A stretch of 64,000 nucleotides of DNA, from NCBI GenBank assembly GCA_045589215.1, contig JAZNOQ010000085.1:19134-83133 (forward strand). Direction: 5' to 3'. The DNA is from JAZNOQ01 sp045589215 (GTDB taxonomy: Bacteria; Bacillota; Clostridia; Oscillospirales; CAG-272). Each line of letters begins with the position of its first letter. Position 1 is the first letter of the stretch. The notes under the pieces are model-generated. The model ran no database searches. It was given only the letters and a program-made list of their open reading frames with translations, and had not been told where the DNA came from. Shown one piece after another: positions 30,415-38,984 of this stretch. The position numbers and the translations under genes are program-made.

Positions 30415-32016
30415 TTACGCTTCGGTTTCTGCCTTTTTGCGCTCGACGTATTCGTCGTACGTGCCGAGGAAGTCTCTCCATTCACCGCCGGGAAGGATCT
30501 CGATGATGCGGTTGGCTACCGTATTTACAAGCTCGTAGTCATGCGAGGAGAAGAGAATGTTGCCCTTGAAATTCGACAGACCGTGGTTGACTGCGGAGAT
30601 CGACTCAAGGTCGAGATGGTCGGTCGGCTGATCGACGATCAGCATATTCGAGCCGAACAGCATCATACGCGAGAACATACAACGCACCTTTTCGCCACCC
30701 GAAAGAACGTCTACGGGCTTGTAGACGGCATCACCCGAGAAGAGCATTCTGCCGAGGAATCCACGCAGGTAGCTCTCGGTCTGATCCTTTGAATACGGAC
30801 GGAGCCAATCGAGGATCGTTTCCTTGTGACCGTTGAAATACTCGCTGTTGTCGTGAGGGAAGTAGGATTTCGTAATGCTGATGCCCCACTTGAAGTCACC
30901 TGCATCGGGCTCGTCCTCCTCCATCAGAATGCGGAAGAGCGCGGTGATCGCGGGTTCATTTCCGACGAATGCGATCTTCTCCTCCTTGTTGACCGTAAAG
31001 GAGAGATCCTTGATGAGGGGAACGCCGCCCTGTGACTTTGAAATGTTCCGAACGAAGAGAATGTCTTTGCCGGGTGCGCGATCCATATCGAAGCCGATGA
31101 AGGGATAGCGGCGGCTCGATGCGGGGATCTCCTCGACCGTGAGCTTGTCAAGAAGCTTGCGGCGTGAGGTTGCTTGACGGGACTTCGACTTGTTCGCAGA
31201 GAAGCGGGAGATGAATTCCTGCAGCTCCTTGATCTTTTCCTCGTTCTTTTTGTTCTGCTGCTTCATCATACGCTGGACGAGCTGACTCGATTCGTACCAG
31301 AATTCGTAGTTGCCGACGTACATTTTGATGGCGCTGAAGTCGATATCGACAATGTTCGTGCAGACGTCATTGAGGAAGTGACGATCATGCGAGATGACGA
31401 GGACGGTGCCGAAGTAATCTGCGAGGAAGTCCTCAAGCCACATAACGGCATTGATGTCAAGACCGTTCGTGGGCTCGTCGAGGAGGATCACGGCGGGGGT
31501 GCCGAAAAGTGCCTGCGCAAGCAGCACCTTGACCTTTTCGCTTTCCTTCAGCTCGCTCATCTGTGAATAGAGGAGATCGATCGAAAGCCCGAGCCCCTGT
31601 ATGAGACGGGAGGCGTCGGTTTCGGCTTCCCAACCGCCCATTTCGGCAAAGTCAGCCTCAAGCTCGGAGGCGCGTACACCGTCTTCGTCAGTGAAGTCCT
31701 CCTTCTCGTAGATCGCATCCTTTTCCTTCATCACGGCATATAGCTTTTCGTTACCCATAATGACCGTGTCAAGGACGGTGTATTCGTCAAACGCGAAGTG
31801 ATCCTGCTTCAGGACCGACATACGGAGATTTTCGGGAATCGTGATCTCGCCCTTCGTCGGCTCAAGCTCTCCTGCGAGGAGCTTGAAAAAGGTCGTCTTG
31901 CCCGCACCGTTTGCACCGATGATACCGTAGCAGTTACCGGGGGTGAACTTCAGGTCAACGTTCTTGAAAAGAACGTGGCTGTCGTATTGGAAGCTTAAAT
32001 TCGATACTGTAATCAT
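30415..32016 (-). CDS. ABC-F family ATPase (YbiT-like) with one degenerate ATP site, 533 aa
   Basis: A soluble protein with two ABC domains and a linker, no membrane part, as in ABC-F factors that act on the ribosome. Domain 1 has Walker A GANGAGKT (34-41) and Walker B with Glu181 (LLDEPTNGLD), but its signature reads MSELKESEK instead of LSGGE. Domain 2 has a clean signature LSGGEK (438-443), but its Walker A is replaced by GNEPAITAL (352-360) and the catalytic Glu by Gln463 (VDQPTDHLD). All the losses fall in the same composite site. AAGGAG precedes the ATG. The start lies next to a palindromic repeat. Confidence 0.88.
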   Translation of the reverse strand: MITVSNLSFQYDSHVLFKNVDLKFTPGNCYGIIGANGAGKTTFFKLLAGELEPTKGEITIPENLRMSVLKQDHFAFDEYTVLDTVIMGNEKLYAVMKEKDAIYEKEDFTDEDGVRASELEADFAEMGGWEAETDASRLIQGLGLSIDLLYSQMSELKESEKVKVLLAQALFGTPAVILLDEPTNGLDINAVMWLEDFLADYFGTVLVISHDRHFLNDVCTNIVDIDFSAIKMYVGNYEFWYESSQLVQRMMKQQNKKNEEKIKELQEFISRFSANKSKSRQATSRRKLLDKLTVEEIPASSRRYPFIGFDMDRAPGKDILFVRNISKSQGGVPLIKDLSFTVNKEEKIAFVGNEPAITALFRILMEEDEPDAGDFKWGISITKSYFPHDNSEYFNGHKETILDWLRPYSKDQTESYLRGFLGRMLFSGDAVYKPVDVLSGGEKVRCMFSRMMLFGSNMLIVDQPTDHLDLESISAVNHGLSNFKGNILFSSHDYELVNTVANRIIEILPGGEWRDFLGTYDEYVERKKAETEA

Positions 32017-32045
32017 TTTTACTCCTTATTGTTGCTCTTTTGGCG

Positions 32046-32215
32046 GGGAAAGAACCTTTCTTTTGAGAAAGGCTTCTTTCCCCCGCACCCCCATCTCCAA
32101 AGAACTTAAAAAAGGGGGGAATGCAAAATATAATTGGGAAAAGTTCTTGGAAATTCTTAAGAACCTTCCTTCAAGAAGGTTCTTAAGCAGGGTGAAGGGA
32201 CGGCGTCCCTGCTTT
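32046..32215. repeat. Palindromic intergenic repeat, copy 1
   Basis: This element contains a perfect 13-bp stem (32156-32168 with 32175-32187, loop CTTCAA) and then a second hairpin in AGCAGGG...CCCTGCT (up to about 32212). A GAAAG/CTTTC stem lies on the left side. The order 'AAAGTTCTTG, short gap, TTCTTA stem, then a GC-rich stem' returns at 52395-52473. It has no coding capacity and resembles the mobile palindromic elements common between genes in Clostridia. Confidence 0.7.
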
Positions 32216-32252
32216 CTGTAAAAAACCGGTCGGCGTATAGGTCGACCGGTTT
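32216..32252 (-). terminator. Terminator of the homoserine dehydrogenase gene
   Basis: The arms AAACCGGTCG (32223-32232) and CGACCGGTTT (32243-32252) form a 10-bp stem followed by TTTTTT on the minus strand, just after the hom stop at 32268. Confidence 0.88.
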
Positions 32253-32267
32253 ATGTGCGAGGAAGGA

Positions 32268-33491
32268 TCAGCCGAGAACGCGAATGCGCTTGACGAAGGG
32301 AAGGGGCGCGGATGCGGAAAGAGCATCTGCCTTTTCCTCGGTCAGCTCCTCGGTCATTACGGCGAGAAGTCCGAGCGAGGGGAAAGCCTTGACCTCGGCT
32401 CCGCCGAAGTGCGTGGAAAGCGCGGATGCGCTGTCAGCAGTTCCCTTATAGATCGCAAGGCTGCGGCAGGCGTAAGAGGAGAAATCCGCAACGGTTTCCT
32501 TGCTTGCGGGCGACCAAACGACCTCTGCAACCTGTTTTGCATCGGTCTGCCAAACGTCGATCAGATCCGCCACAACTGCCGAGGCGGTCGGAAGCTTGCC
32601 GGCTCCTCTGCCGTAGAACATGACCTTGTCGACCATATTGGCGTCAACCAAGACACCGTTGAAAACGTCCGAAACACCCGAAAGGGGATTTTGCTTCGGA
32701 ACAACGCGAGGAGAGACCATACAGAGAACCTTGCCGTCGATCTTCTCGGTGTGTCCGATCAGCTTCAGAGAAGCACCGAACGCCTCTGTGATCTTGACGT
32801 CATCAAGCGTAAGACGGGTGATGCCCTCTACGTGGATGTCATCGGGACGGAGGATCGTTCCGAATGCGAGAGCCGCGAGAATGACGATCTTGCGTGCCGC
32901 GTCAAGTCCCTCAACGTCCGCGGTCGGATCCTTCTCGGCATATCCCTTAGCCTGCGCGTCCGCGAGAGCATTCTCAAACGAAACGCCGTTTTCGATCATC
33001 TGGGTCAGGATATAGTTGGTCGTTCCGTTCAGAATGCCGCTGACCGAGACGATCTCATTCGACTGCAGATCGTGCATCATAGGACGAATGATCGGAATAC
33101 CGCCGCCAACACTCGCTTCAAAGAGATAACGGACACCGTTTTCTGCCGCGAGATGTTGAAGTTCTGCACCAAAATTCGCAACGACCTCCTTGTTCGAAGT
33201 AACGACGCTCTTGCCCGCCTCAATGCAAGCCTTTGAAAAATCGTATGCGGGATGAGAGCCTCCCATCATTTCAGCAACGACCGAAACCTCGGGATCGTTT
33301 AAAATGACATTAAAATCATGAACGATGAGGTGCTCGAGCGGATGCCCCTTGAATTCGCGGAGATCGAGGATATACTTAATGTTGATCTCCGAGCCGATAC
33401 GGGACTCGATGAGCTTTTTGTTTTCGGTAAGGACTTCTGCGACACCGCTGCCGATGACGCCGAAGCCGAGGATCGCGAGATTGATTGCCAT
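32268..33491 (-). CDS. hom: Homoserine dehydrogenase
   Basis: The NAD(P)-binding loop GFGVIGSG lies at residues 9-16. Typical later motifs are VVTSNKEVVA, FEASVGGGIPII, LNGTTNYILTQM and KDPTADVEGLDAARK. The enzyme reduces aspartate semialdehyde to homoserine, the branch point to threonine and methionine. At 407 residues it is slightly shorter than the Bacillus enzyme; the C-terminal 70 residues look like a shortened ACT-type regulatory domain. It has its own promoter and terminator, and neither thrB nor thrC lies next to it. No riboswitch was seen in the short leader. Confidence 0.95.
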   Translation of the reverse strand: MAINLAILGFGVIGSGVAEVLTENKKLIESRIGSEINIKYILDLREFKGHPLEHLIVHDFNVILNDPEVSVVAEMMGGSHPAYDFSKACIEAGKSVVTSNKEVVANFGAELQHLAAENGVRYLFEASVGGGIPIIRPMMHDLQSNEIVSVSGILNGTTNYILTQMIENGVSFENALADAQAKGYAEKDPTADVEGLDAARKIVILAALAFGTILRPDDIHVEGITRLTLDDVKITEAFGASLKLIGHTEKIDGKVLCMVSPRVVPKQNPLSGVSDVFNGVLVDANMVDKVMFYGRGAGKLPTASAVVADLIDVWQTDAKQVAEVVWSPASKETVADFSSYACRSLAIYKGTADSASALSTHFGGAEVKAFPSLGLLAVMTEELTEEKADALSASAPLPFVKRIRVLG

Positions 33492-33567
33492 AGTCTGACC
33501 TTGCTTTCTTGGAATTTGTACCTGCCCCCGAAGGAGCGGTACTCCGAAAAATTTATTTATACATTAT

Positions 33568-33596
33568 ATCATACCACATTTTAGAGGAAAAAGCAA
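33568..33596 (-). promoter_or_regulatory. Promoter of hom
   Basis: TTGCTT (33591-33596), 17-base spacer ending in TGG, TATGAT (33568-33573). Its -35 lies only 9 bases from the -35 of the divergent promoter at 33605. Confidence 0.78.
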
Positions 33597-33604
33597 GTTT
33601 TCTA

Positions 33605-33633
33605 TTGCATTTTTTTTCGGAATGTGGTAGAAT
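33605..33633 (+). promoter_or_regulatory. Promoter of the DUF4364 gene
   Basis: TTGCAT (33605-33610), 17-base spacer ending in TGG, TAGAAT (33628-33633). Confidence 0.75.
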
Positions 33634-33700
33634 ATTTCATAAGATACACGCCGTTTTATGTGTGAAATGCCGTTTTTCTGAAAAAAGGAGGCTTTGTGTG

Positions 33701-34237
33701 ATGAAAAGCAGTGAGACTGTCAGAATTTTCGTTCTTTATCTGATGCAAAACGTGGGATATCCCCTTGACTATATATCGATCAGCGATATGATCCTGCAGA
33801 CCGATTACGTGATCTATCTCGACTTTGCCGAAGCGTTTGCCGAGCTTGTCGACAGCGACATGGTGCGCGAGGAAGGGAAGAATGAGAGAGGGGAGCCGTT
33901 ATATATTGTAACCGAAAAGGGCAGATGCGTTTGTGAGGAGCTTGGAAAGTCCCGCACGCCGATCGTGCTTGAAAACGCGCTTGCGGCGGCGCTTCGCTTT
34001 CTTGATTTTCAGAAAAGAGATATTACGCTTCACAGCCATATCGAGGACACCGAGGACGGCCGCTTCTGGTTTGTTTGCGGCGTGACCGAGAAGGGTGTAC
34101 TGCTTGTGGAAAATCGCATTCTCGTGGATAGCCGCGCGCGTGCGATCCAGATGGAGCAGAATTTCCGTAAAAGGCCCGAGGCGATCTACCGCGGAACCGT
34201 TGCGCTCCTGTCGGGCAACGTGAATTATCTTTTGTGA
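33701..34237 (+). CDS. DUF4364 family protein, winged-helix-like, 178 aa
   Basis: The order LYLMQNVGYPLDYISISDMIL, then FAEAFAELVDSDMV and a short beta hairpin, matches DUF4364, a Clostridia family with a predicted winged-helix DNA-binding N-terminus and an unknown C-terminal half. It is soluble. The ATG at 33701 has AAGGAGG nine bases upstream and fits the family start, although the frame is open further upstream. It may be a regulator, but no target is known. Confidence 0.82.
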   Translation: MKSSETVRIFVLYLMQNVGYPLDYISISDMILQTDYVIYLDFAEAFAELVDSDMVREEGKNERGEPLYIVTEKGRCVCEELGKSRTPIVLENALAAALRFLDFQKRDITLHSHIEDTEDGRFWFVCGVTEKGVLLVENRILVDSRARAIQMEQNFRKRPEAIYRGTVALLSGNVNYLL

Positions 34238-34306
34238 AAAAGGGCAATGAAAGAGGGTATGATTTCAAAAGCGTGATCAAAAAATCCCTTTTCAATGCAA
34301 CATTCG

Positions 34307-34346
34307 ATGCACTTCGTTGCTTTGACGGCAACGAGGTGCATTTTTG
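34307..34346 (+). terminator. Terminator after the DUF4364 gene
   Basis: A 14-bp stem (34307-34320 with 34328-34341, one G-U pair), a 7-base loop, then TTTTGATG. Confidence 0.8.
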
Positions 34347-34581
34347 ATGAATTTGTCAACAAATTGTTCGGGATCTGACCTGTTGAAATAGACATTTGCC
34401 TTTGAAAATAAAAAAGTTGGTATCAAAAATGACAAAGTTTTTGAGCCGTTTCCGTGCAAAATGACGAGCAAAGGAGGTTCCAATACGAATAGTTTACAGT
34501 TTCATGATACGGATTTTGTCTAAAATGTGCGGTGCCCTCAAAATGTGTCGGAAATCGACAAAACTATTTTTAAAAAACCTC
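34347..34581. other. Intergenic stretch with no supported gene
   Basis: AT-rich sequence between a terminator and the sigma-factor promoter. It holds an AAAGGAGG at about 34470 with no start codon at a useful distance, and an 11-codon frame beginning at the ATG near 34429 with no ribosome site. No RNA motif was recognised. Confidence 0.5.
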
Positions 34582-34610
34582 TTGACATTATATAGTTTTC
34601 CGATTATAAT
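34582..34610 (+). promoter_or_regulatory. Perfect consensus promoter of the sigma-factor gene
   Basis: TTGACA (34582-34587), 17 bases, TATAAT (34605-34610). The leader of about 100 bases carries the small hairpin CTTGC-TTTC-GCAAG. Confidence 0.9.
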
Positions 34611-34715
34611 TAAGATGCTTGCTTTCGCAAGTGAAAGTGCTTCGCACCCCAAAGACCTTGCGGCGGCTTCGCGAAAAGCCGATTTGAAACCGTACAGAGC
34701 GGAGAGACGGAAGGC

Positions 34716-35330
34716 ATGAAAAACACCGAGAAAACAAACGATACGGCAAAAAGAGAAGCTCGTGATCAGGTTCGCGCATTGATCTTACAGATCAGAAGCT
34801 CGGATGCGGACGCGCAGAGCGGCTTTGACTTGCTGATGGAGCGTTATTTGCCCCTGATCGAGAAGACCGTGGAGCGGTTTTCGGACGTGCTTGTATCGGA
34901 TACCGACCGAGACGATCTCCGACAGGAGGCGCTTATGAGCCTTTACCGTGCAGCAATGTCGTTTGATCTTTCGCAGGACAAGGTCAGCTTTGGGCTGTAC
35001 GCACAGATCTGTATGACGAACCGTATGGTCTCTTACGTGCGCGCCTACGAGAAGAGAAGGGATGAACAGATCCTGCCGATCGACGAACAGATCTGCTCGG
35101 ACGAGACGCCCATCTCTGCGCTCGAAGAAGAGGAGCGCGTACGGTGCACCTATGAGGTGATCCGCCGTGTGCTGTCGCCCTTCGAGTATAAGGTCTGGTG
35201 CCATTATGTCGGCGGCTCGTTGGTCTCGGAGATCTCAGCTTTGGTTCGGAAGGACGAGAAGTCGGTTTCGAACGCGATCTCGCGTATCCGTCGGAAGCTG
35301 CGTGCGGCGCGGAAGGAATTTGATTTTTGA
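34716..35330 (+). CDS. Sigma-70 family RNA polymerase sigma factor, SigH-like, 204 aa
   Basis: Region 2 is clear (LLMERYLPLIEKTVERF, DDLRQEALMSLYRAAMSFD, FGLYAQICMTNRMVSYV), with a C-terminal region 4 helix-turn-helix (SEISALVRKDEKSVSNAISR). Length and order match SigH-type factors, which in Clostridia control entry to sporulation or competence-like programmes. There is no region 1 or extracytoplasmic-sigma partner gene. A perfect housekeeping promoter drives it. Whether it is the true SigH or a paralogue needs comparison with the whole genome. Confidence 0.82.
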   Translation: MKNTEKTNDTAKREARDQVRALILQIRSSDADAQSGFDLLMERYLPLIEKTVERFSDVLVSDTDRDDLRQEALMSLYRAAMSFDLSQDKVSFGLYAQICMTNRMVSYVRAYEKRRDEQILPIDEQICSDETPISALEEEERVRCTYEVIRRVLSPFEYKVWCHYVGGSLVSEISALVRKDEKSVSNAISRIRRKLRAARKEFDF

Positions 35331-35358
35331 TCCTGCAAGCTTTTGTGGGATTTATATG

Positions 35359-35403
35359 CCCCAATGCCGTATAGCGGCGATTCGGTTCATAGCCGAGTTG
35401 GGG
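35359..35403 (+). promoter_or_regulatory. Intercistronic RNA hairpin
   Basis: CCCCAA (35359-35364) pairs with TTGGGG (35398-35403) around inner CGGC/GCCG pairing. No T tract follows. It may adjust the sigma-factor/zinc-ribbon message. Confidence 0.4.
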
Positions 35404-35436
35404 TAGATTAACTACAAGTTAAAGTGAGGTAACATC

Positions 35437-35745
35437 ATGTTCAACGAGGAAGTCAACGCAGAAGTCGAAGTGTTTGAGGACGAGACTCTGGTCTGCAAGG
35501 ACTGTGGCAACGAATTTGTTTTCACTGCAGGTGAAAAGCAGTTCTACAAAGAAAAGGGCTTTATGAATAAGCCGAAGTGCTGCAAGCCTTGCCGTGACGC
35601 AAAGAAGAATGGCGAGCGTGCCGCTCGTCAGTATTTCGAGACCACCTGCGCACAGTGCGGCGGTGTCGCTCGCGTTACGTTCCAACCCTCCGCAGACAGA
35701 CCTGTCTATTGCAAGGAGTGCTTCGAGGCTTCAAAGGCAAAATGA
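35437..35745 (+). CDS. Zinc-ribbon protein with two CxxC-type modules, 102 aa
   Basis: The first module is the zf-trcl type (CKDCGNEFVFTAGEKQFY, later CCKPCRDAKK) and the second has the CxxC-x17-CxxC layout (CAQCGG ... YCKECF). Both should bind zinc. The family is common in Clostridia as small soluble proteins of unknown function, perhaps binding nucleic acid. GTGAGGT precedes the ATG. It follows the sigma-factor gene by about 100 bases without a terminator, so the two may share a transcript. Confidence 0.88.
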   Translation: MFNEEVNAEVEVFEDETLVCKDCGNEFVFTAGEKQFYKEKGFMNKPKCCKPCRDAKKNGERAARQYFETTCAQCGGVARVTFQPSADRPVYCKECFEASKAK

Positions 35746-35834
35746 GTGAGCTGTCCGAAGGCAGTGCATTCAGGACTGTATCAAGGAGACGCCCCGTTTT
35801 GGACTGAATTTTTGATAGAGATCCGATCTGTAAG

Positions 35835-35876
35835 AGAAACACGCGCGACCGAAATTCGGTCGCGCGTGTTTCTTTT
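35835..35876. terminator. Bidirectional rho-independent terminator
   Basis: A 17-bp perfect stem (35835-35851 with 35857-35873) rich in CGCGCG, with CTTTTTAT after it. It separates the zinc-ribbon gene from the convergent AraC-type gene. Confidence 0.93.
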
Positions 35877-35914
35877 TATATAACGGAAACCACTCGCTTA
35901 GCCTGTGGTTATGA

Positions 35915-36778
35915 CTATAATTCCTCTCGTGCGGCGCGGCGGAAATCCGACGGAGATGCTCCGACGGTGCGGCTGAAGAGGCGCGTGAAGTAATACGGCG
36001 AAGAGAACCCGACGGCGTAAGAGATCTCCGAGATCGAAAGCGGAGTGCTGCGTAAAAGCTCCTGCGCCTTCCCGATGCGAACGTTTTGGATAAATGCGGT
36101 CACACTCTGTCCTGCGTGGCGGCGGAATACACGCGCCGCATACTGCGGGGAGATGCTCATTTCCTCACTGAGCGACGAGAGGGAGAGGGGCTCGGGATAG
36201 TGCGCTTCGATGTAGTCGCGCATTGCGAGATAAGTGTTTTTGCTTTTGGGGGCAGGGGATTCCTCTGTCGGTACGGTGTAATTTTCGCTCAGCAGGAGCA
36301 TGATGCGAAGAAGGGCGAGATCAAGCCGCGTTTTATCGAAGGTGTGCGAGCACGGAGCGTGACGAAGCGCGGATACGGCAAGATGCTCGACCTGCTCGCG
36401 CGACGCATTGATCGGCGTTGCGGAAGGCAGGAAAAATCCCGTTTCGCGCGGCTGAAGCTGTCCGATGAGCGGATGAGAGTCGGATTTCGTAAAATACAGC
36501 TTGTCTTCTTCCGTTCGGGACATCGTAAAGTGAAAATAGCAGTAATCGCAGTCCTCGACGGCACAGACCGAGTAGGCCGTATCCTCTTCGAGGAGAACAG
36601 CGGTTCCCGCGGGAAGCGAAACGTTTTGGGGGCCGAGTGAAAAACGCAGAATTCCGCTGAAAACATAGTAAAGCGCAGGCCTTTTCAGCCTTCTGCCTTG
36701 CTTCTGCCAGCCTGTTTCGTATTTCATACGCCCTGCGATGAGGGTTTGGGGGAGGGAATCGAGAGAAAAGATCGGCAT
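35915..36778 (-). CDS. AraC family transcriptional regulator, 287 aa
   Basis: The N-terminal half is a cupin-like sensing domain (SLPAGTAVLLEEDTAYSV, CDYCYFHF). The last 100 residues hold the double helix-turn-helix of the family (LSLSSLSEEMSISPQYAARVFRRH and ISEISYAVGFSSPYYFTRLF). The ATG at 36778 was chosen because AAAGGAG lies seven bases upstream and a consensus promoter at 36803-36831 lies inside the longer open frame. It is divergent from the glycosidase-like gene at 36927, the usual layout for a sugar-responsive activator and its target. Confidence 0.92.
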   Translation of the reverse strand: MPIFSLDSLPQTLIAGRMKYETGWQKQGRRLKRPALYYVFSGILRFSLGPQNVSLPAGTAVLLEEDTAYSVCAVEDCDYCYFHFTMSRTEEDKLYFTKSDSHPLIGQLQPRETGFFLPSATPINASREQVEHLAVSALRHAPCSHTFDKTRLDLALLRIMLLLSENYTVPTEESPAPKSKNTYLAMRDYIEAHYPEPLSLSSLSEEMSISPQYAARVFRRHAGQSVTAFIQNVRIGKAQELLRSTPLSISEISYAVGFSSPYYFTRLFSRTVGASPSDFRRAAREEL

Positions 36779-36802
36779 AGCAGGTCTCCTTTCGTTTTTT
36801 TT

Positions 36803-36831
36803 ATTGTAGCACAGGGCTTGAGAAAAGTCAA
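36803..36831 (-). promoter_or_regulatory. Promoter of the AraC-type gene
   Basis: TTGACT (36826-36831), 17 bases, TACAAT (36803-36808). Confidence 0.85.
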
Positions 36832-36850
36832 GAGGTTTCGAAAAATGCAA

Positions 36851-36900
36851 AAAAATGCAGGGGTAGTCAATGGAAACATAGGGGCAATGTGTGTTATACT
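36851..36900 (+). promoter_or_regulatory. Activator-type promoter with 21-bp direct repeat
   Basis: A TATACT -10 box (36895-36900) has no acceptable -35. In its place lie two similar half-sites, 36851-36866 and 36872-36887, each with an A-rich start and AGGGG, exactly 21 bases apart. That spacing and position fit binding by an AraC-type activator. A 10-base repeat of AAAAATGCA (36841-36859) overlaps the first site. Confidence 0.5.
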
Positions 36901-36926
36901 GAAAAAAACATTTGGAGGTTATAAAA

Positions 36927-38915
36927 ATGAATCAGAATAAGTTGACCTTTTCCGTAAATAAATGCGGCAACGCCGCTATCTGGGCTGCCGAGGGACTGCC
37001 GACGCGTGCGCGTGAGGGTAGTGACTTCTGGCGTATTATGATGGATGATGGGTACTACCGCGAGATGCCGGTCTATTCGCGTGACCAGATCGCCGCGTCG
37101 ATCACCACCGAGAAGGGCAAGACTACCGTTGTGTACAATGGTCTTGTCGGTCGCGACGGTCGCAAATTCGACGTCGTTCTGAAGCTGACTGTGAAGGACG
37201 CAGGCGATATGCTTACGTTTGATGCCGAGATCGAAAACCGCGATGAGGCTCGCGTAAACGAGCTTGAATATCCCTTCGTCGATCTTGAGCAGGTTGCAGA
37301 TCCCGAATACAGGAAGGACGTTCTTTACCGTCCGAACGCGATGGGTGAGCGCATTGAAAATCCCCGTGCGGCACTTGCAAAGGCGCACACCGAGTACATG
37401 AGCGCAGACTACGAGGACATCAAGTCCACGCTCGCATATCCCCGCCCCGCAACGATGGCATGGATGGGGCTTGAGAGCGCGGGACACTTTCTCTACATTG
37501 GCAGACACGACGCGGAGTTCCGTGCCTGCTCGCTCCTTTGTGCGGTTGCACCGCGCGGCGCCTCCGACGACCGTCTGTCGCTTGCACTTTGCCACTATCC
37601 CTTCGCTAGGGAGGGAGAGACGGTTTCGATCGCTACCTGTGCGGTCTCCCTCACCGAGGGCGATTGGCGCGAGGGATCGCAGCGTTACCGCCGCTTTGCC
37701 GACGAGACCTTCTATAAGCCCCATCCGAGACCGCAGTGGGTCAAGGATATGCACGGCTGGCAGAGGATCATCCTCCGTCATCAGTACGGTGAGGCATTCT
37801 GGAAGTACGAGGATCTACCCCGTATCTATCTCGAGGGCAAGAAGAGCGGACTTGATACGCTTATGGTGTTCGGATGGTGGAAGGGACGCTTTGACAACGG
37901 ATACCCGCTGTACGAAATCGACGAGGAGCTTGGCGGCGAGCAGGGCTTGAAGGATGCGATCGCAGAGGTTCAGAGACTCGGCGGCCGTGTGATCCTTTAC
38001 AACAACGGTATTCTGATCGATACGAAGTCCGATTTCTTCCGTGACTATGGCGACGAGGTTGCAAAGATCGACATCGACGGAAATATGCATATGGACCACT
38101 ACAAGTTCGAGAACAACGGTACGGTTCTTCGTAACTACGGCTATAAGACCTTCGTTCGCGCCTGCCACGCGGCACCGCGTTGGAAGGACGTTATGGTGAA
38201 TAACGCACGTCAGAAGCTGTCCTACGGCTGTGACGCGATTTTCTACGACCAGCTCGGTCAGAATGTTGCGCCCTGCTTCAATCCGAAGCACAGACACGGC
38301 AACAGAGCCGATTCGGAAGCGGTCTACCGTATGGAGAATGCCGAGGCGTGCCGTGCCGAGCTTTGGGGTGACAAGGCGATCGGAACCGAATGTGCAAACG
38401 ATTTCGCCGTTACGTACGTTGACTTCCTCCACGGCTGTGAAAGAGGCGTTTACTACAAGAAGAACGATTCTGACAGAACGAAGACGGGCTTCCACGCGCT
38501 CTTCCGTCACACCTTCCCCGAGATCCCTGCGACGAACCGCTTCCAGCACGACTGCCGTGACGGCTTTGTCGACGAGCTGAACTACACCTTCGTCAATGGC
38601 TACCGCTTTGACGTTTCGATCTACCGCGGCAGAAAGTGTATCATCAGCGATATGCCCGAATATGCCGAATGCGTCGGGAAGCTGAACAAGCTGAAGGATC
38701 AGTACGCAGAATTCTTCTTCGGGGACGGACACTATGTTTACGATACCGTTCCGGAGCTTGAGAAGGGAAAGAAGCTCTTCTTCGGCGAGCATATTTCGGC
38801 GGACGGCAAGTATATGATGGCATTCTCGAACGCATCCGACGAGGACGCAGAGGTCAGCGTTTACGGACAGACCGTTACGGTTCCCGCACACGAAGTGATC
38901 TGCGTGAGAAAGTAA
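36927..38915 (+). CDS. Glycoside-hydrolase-like DUF6259 protein A, 662 aa
   Basis: An N-terminal beta-sandwich (about 1-260) precedes a TIM-barrel-like part (HGWQRIILRHQYGE, LDTLMVFGWWKGRFDNGYP, VILYNNGILID) and a short C-terminal beta domain. This layout is seen in DUF6259 proteins, distant relatives of clan GH-D-type glycosidases. Asp441 in FYDQLGQ and the Glu in GTECANDF are candidates for the catalytic pair, by analogy only. There is no signal peptide, so it acts on imported sugars. The ATG at 36927 has GGAGG eight bases upstream. It is followed 69 bases later by a paralogue. Confidence 0.7.
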   Translation: MNQNKLTFSVNKCGNAAIWAAEGLPTRAREGSDFWRIMMDDGYYREMPVYSRDQIAASITTEKGKTTVVYNGLVGRDGRKFDVVLKLTVKDAGDMLTFDAEIENRDEARVNELEYPFVDLEQVADPEYRKDVLYRPNAMGERIENPRAALAKAHTEYMSADYEDIKSTLAYPRPATMAWMGLESAGHFLYIGRHDAEFRACSLLCAVAPRGASDDRLSLALCHYPFAREGETVSIATCAVSLTEGDWREGSQRYRRFADETFYKPHPRPQWVKDMHGWQRIILRHQYGEAFWKYEDLPRIYLEGKKSGLDTLMVFGWWKGRFDNGYPLYEIDEELGGEQGLKDAIAEVQRLGGRVILYNNGILIDTKSDFFRDYGDEVAKIDIDGNMHMDHYKFENNGTVLRNYGYKTFVRACHAAPRWKDVMVNNARQKLSYGCDAIFYDQLGQNVAPCFNPKHRHGNRADSEAVYRMENAEACRAELWGDKAIGTECANDFAVTYVDFLHGCERGVYYKKNDSDRTKTGFHALFRHTFPEIPATNRFQHDCRDGFVDELNYTFVNGYRFDVSIYRGRKCIISDMPEYAECVGKLNKLKDQYAEFFFGDGHYVYDTVPELEKGKKLFFGEHISADGKYMMAFSNASDEDAEVSVYGQTVTVPAHEVICVRK

Positions 38916-38984
38916 TCTTAGAACCAAAAAGGGGGCGAGTCATTTGATTGCCTCCTTCTCGAAAATCATAAAGGGAGATCTGTT

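Noticed and set aside
34504..34719. A 71-codon frame upstream of the sigma-factor gene
   Set aside because: It spans the consensus promoter at 34582-34610 and overlaps the true start; no ribosome site.
36912..36926. TTG at 36912 as the start of the first DUF6259 gene
   Set aside because: It overlaps the GGAGG that serves the ATG at 36927 and lies almost at the expected transcription start.
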